Source: Paenibacillus beijingensis (lineage in GTDB: Bacteria > Bacillota > Bacilli > Paenibacillales > Paenibacillaceae). From it: a DNA stretch of 64,000 bases. How positions within the stretch are numbered: the stretch's first letter is position 1; each line of letters opens with the position of its first letter. The notes under the pieces were generated by a model. It worked only from the letters and a program-made list of their open reading frames with translations. It searched no databases and had not been told where the DNA came from. Where the stretch lies: assembly GCF_000961095.1 (NCBI RefSeq), contig NZ_CP011058.1, positions 2,748,501 through 2,812,500 of the forward strand, read 5' to 3'. Below, one piece after another: positions 62,989 through 64,000 of the stretch. The position numbers and the translations under genes are program-made.

Positions 62989-63786
62989 TTAAAGCTCCAT
63001 ATCTTGGGGCATGGCGTCCGTTGTCTTGTCGCGGACTTCCGTTCCTTTGGCATCGGTCTGTCCGATGAGCTGGCTGACCGTCACAAATTCATATCCATCC
63101 GCCCTCAGGCGGTCGATAATGACGGGCAGCGCCTCATGCGTTTGTTTGCAGGAATCGCTGGCATGCAGCAGCACAATATCGCCGGGATGGGCGCGGGAGA
63201 CGACGCGGTTCACGATTTTGTCCGTGCCGATATTCATCCAGTCGAGCGAATCGGTATCCCATTGAATAACGGTATACCCGAGCTCTTCGGAAATTCGCAG
63301 CACCCTTTTATCAAAATCCCCGTTCGGCAAACGGATTAAATTCGGTGTTTTGCCCGTTTCTTGCGTCAGAATGGCATGAGCGGTCTGGATTTGGTTGCGG
63401 ATCTCCTCATCGCTAAGCTTGCTGTAGTTCTCGTGCTTATGCCCGTGGCTGCCGATTTCAAAACCGTCATCGACAATTTTTTTGACGATATCCGGATGCG
63501 TCTGGCTCCAGGGCGAGGAGAGAAAGAACGTTGCGTTAGCGACCTTTTTCTCCTTCAAAACGTTCAGAATCGGTTCGGCTCTTTTGTCTCCCCAGCTGAT
63601 GTCGAACGTAAGCGCAATTATTTTTTTGTCGGTGGGTACGCTGTAGACGGCGGAAGGCTGCTGTGCGGCAAATACGGTAATGTTATCTTTCTCCGCATAA
63701 ATAACGCCGGCGGCAAAAATTAAGGCGACTGTAACGAGAAAATACTGTTTGATTTTGCGGCCGTTAAACACGTAGAAATAATTCAT
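62989..63786 (-). CDS. pdaB: Sporulation polysaccharide deacetylase PdaB
   Basis: 265 residues. N-terminal membrane anchor (about 14-31), then a NodB-type deacetylase: 'TFDISWGD' (Asp62) in place of TFDDG, 'SHGHKH' with both metal histidines (114 and 118), and 'RLPNG' for RxPxG. PdaB is required to maintain spores in B. subtilis. ATG at 63786 follows AGGAG on the minus strand. Convergent with kbaA; only 9 nt separate the stops and no clear terminator lies between. Confidence 0.93.
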   Translation of the reverse strand: MNYFYVFNGRKIKQYFLVTVALIFAAGVIYAEKDNITVFAAQQPSAVYSVPTDKKIIALTFDISWGDKRAEPILNVLKEKKVANATFFLSSPWSQTHPDIVKKIVDDGFEIGSHGHKHENYSKLSDEEIRNQIQTAHAILTQETGKTPNLIRLPNGDFDKRVLRISEELGYTVIQWDTDSLDWMNIGTDKIVNRVVSRAHPGDIVLLHASDSCKQTHEALPVIIDRLRADGYEFVTVSQLIGQTDAKGTEVRDKTTDAMPQDMEL

Positions 63787-63826
63787 CGCCAAGAACTCCT
63801 CTCTTGTGGAAGCTTGTTCTTGTACA

Positions 63827-63854
63827 AATGTATGCTCGTACAGCAAAGTTATTC
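63827..63854 (-). promoter_or_regulatory. Sigma-E-like sporulation promoter for pdaB
   Basis: On the minus strand: GAATAAC (63854-63848), 13-nt spacer, CATACATT (63834-63827). The -10 matches sigma-E CATACANT perfectly. pdaB is a sigma-E gene in B. subtilis. Confidence 0.72.
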
Positions 63855-63929
63855 ATGGCGCCGCTGCGGAATCATGCTCATCCGGGAATATACCGGGAGA
63901 GATGAACAATTGTGAAACGAGGGAATGAA

Positions 63930-64000
63930 ATGAATTCATGGAAAGCGATAACGGCCCATATCGGGAGCATGCGGGCCTATCTTATTTTTGCCGCTGTGCT
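63930..64000 (+). CDS. Start of an unidentified gene (cut by window edge)
   Basis: ATG 63930 follows GAGGGA (63919-63924) and opens a frame to the window end: MNSWKAITAHIGSMRAYLIF, then AAV. The hydrophobic turn after residue 15 suggests a membrane protein. Too short to identify. Confidence 0.45.
   Translation, partial: MNSWKAITAHIGSMRAYLIFAAV

Overview
The window is a chromosomal housekeeping region of a spore-forming, low-GC-phylum (Firmicutes) bacterium with fairly GC-rich coding DNA. Protein sequences and gene order point to Paenibacillaceae. The order ctsR-mcsA-mcsB-clpC, radA-disA, yacL-ispD-ispF-gltX, cysE-cysS-mrnC-rlmB-rae1-sigH, secE-nusG-rplKAJL-rpoBC, the str, S10, spc and alpha clusters, truA-rplM-rpsI and cwlD-salA-gerD-kbaA-pdaB is the Bacillus subtilis order, with a few local insertions and losses. 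Genus-level placement is an inference.

Layout. 1-5.4 kb: tail of an Eis-like acetyltransferase, then the CtsR-controlled protein quality control operon. 5.5-9.5 kb: an IsdG-like heme monooxygenase, radA, disA (c-di-AMP synthesis) and pssA. 9.5-10.5 kb: a divergent small cysteine-bearing protein and a long non-coding stretch rich in complementary arms just upstream of yacL. 10.5-20 kb: yacL, ispDF, gltX, a cysteine T-box in front of cysE-cysS, tRNA/rRNA maintenance genes, sigH. 20-32.5 kb: rpmG-secE-nusG, rplK-A-J-L (with an L10 leader), a methyltransferase, rpoB-rpoC. 32.6-53.4 kb: an L7Ae-family protein, rpsL-rpsG-fusA-tuf and the whole S10-spc-alpha ribosomal cluster through rplQ, including secY, adk, map, infA and rpoA. 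53.4-55.8 kb: truA, rplM, rpsI. 55.9-58.9 kb: a nucleoside hydrolase and the sulfate-assimilation pair cysH-sat. 59-64 kb: sporulation and germination genes cwlD, salA/mrp, gerD, kbaA, pdaB, and the start of an unidentified gene.

The genes work as growth and protein-synthesis modules: transcription core, translation machinery, Sec export, aminoacylation, cysteine supply sensed through uncharged tRNA-Cys, and heat/protein-damage response. At the right end come functions for the spore cortex and for phosphorelay input. Promoter-like sequences fit these roles: sigma-A hexamers in front of growth operons, a CtsR heptad repeat in front of ctsR, sigma-E-like boxes in front of cwlD and pdaB, and a sigma-G-like box in front of gerD.

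I found no undescribed protein system. The least explained DNA is non-coding: (a) about 10030-10443, upstream of yacL, with interleaved complementary arms that could form kissing loops and a terminator at its end; (b) 53600-53771, a densely self-complementary truA leader; (c) three or four tandem hairpin repeats between rpoA and rplQ. These were paired by eye only and need comparative analysis.
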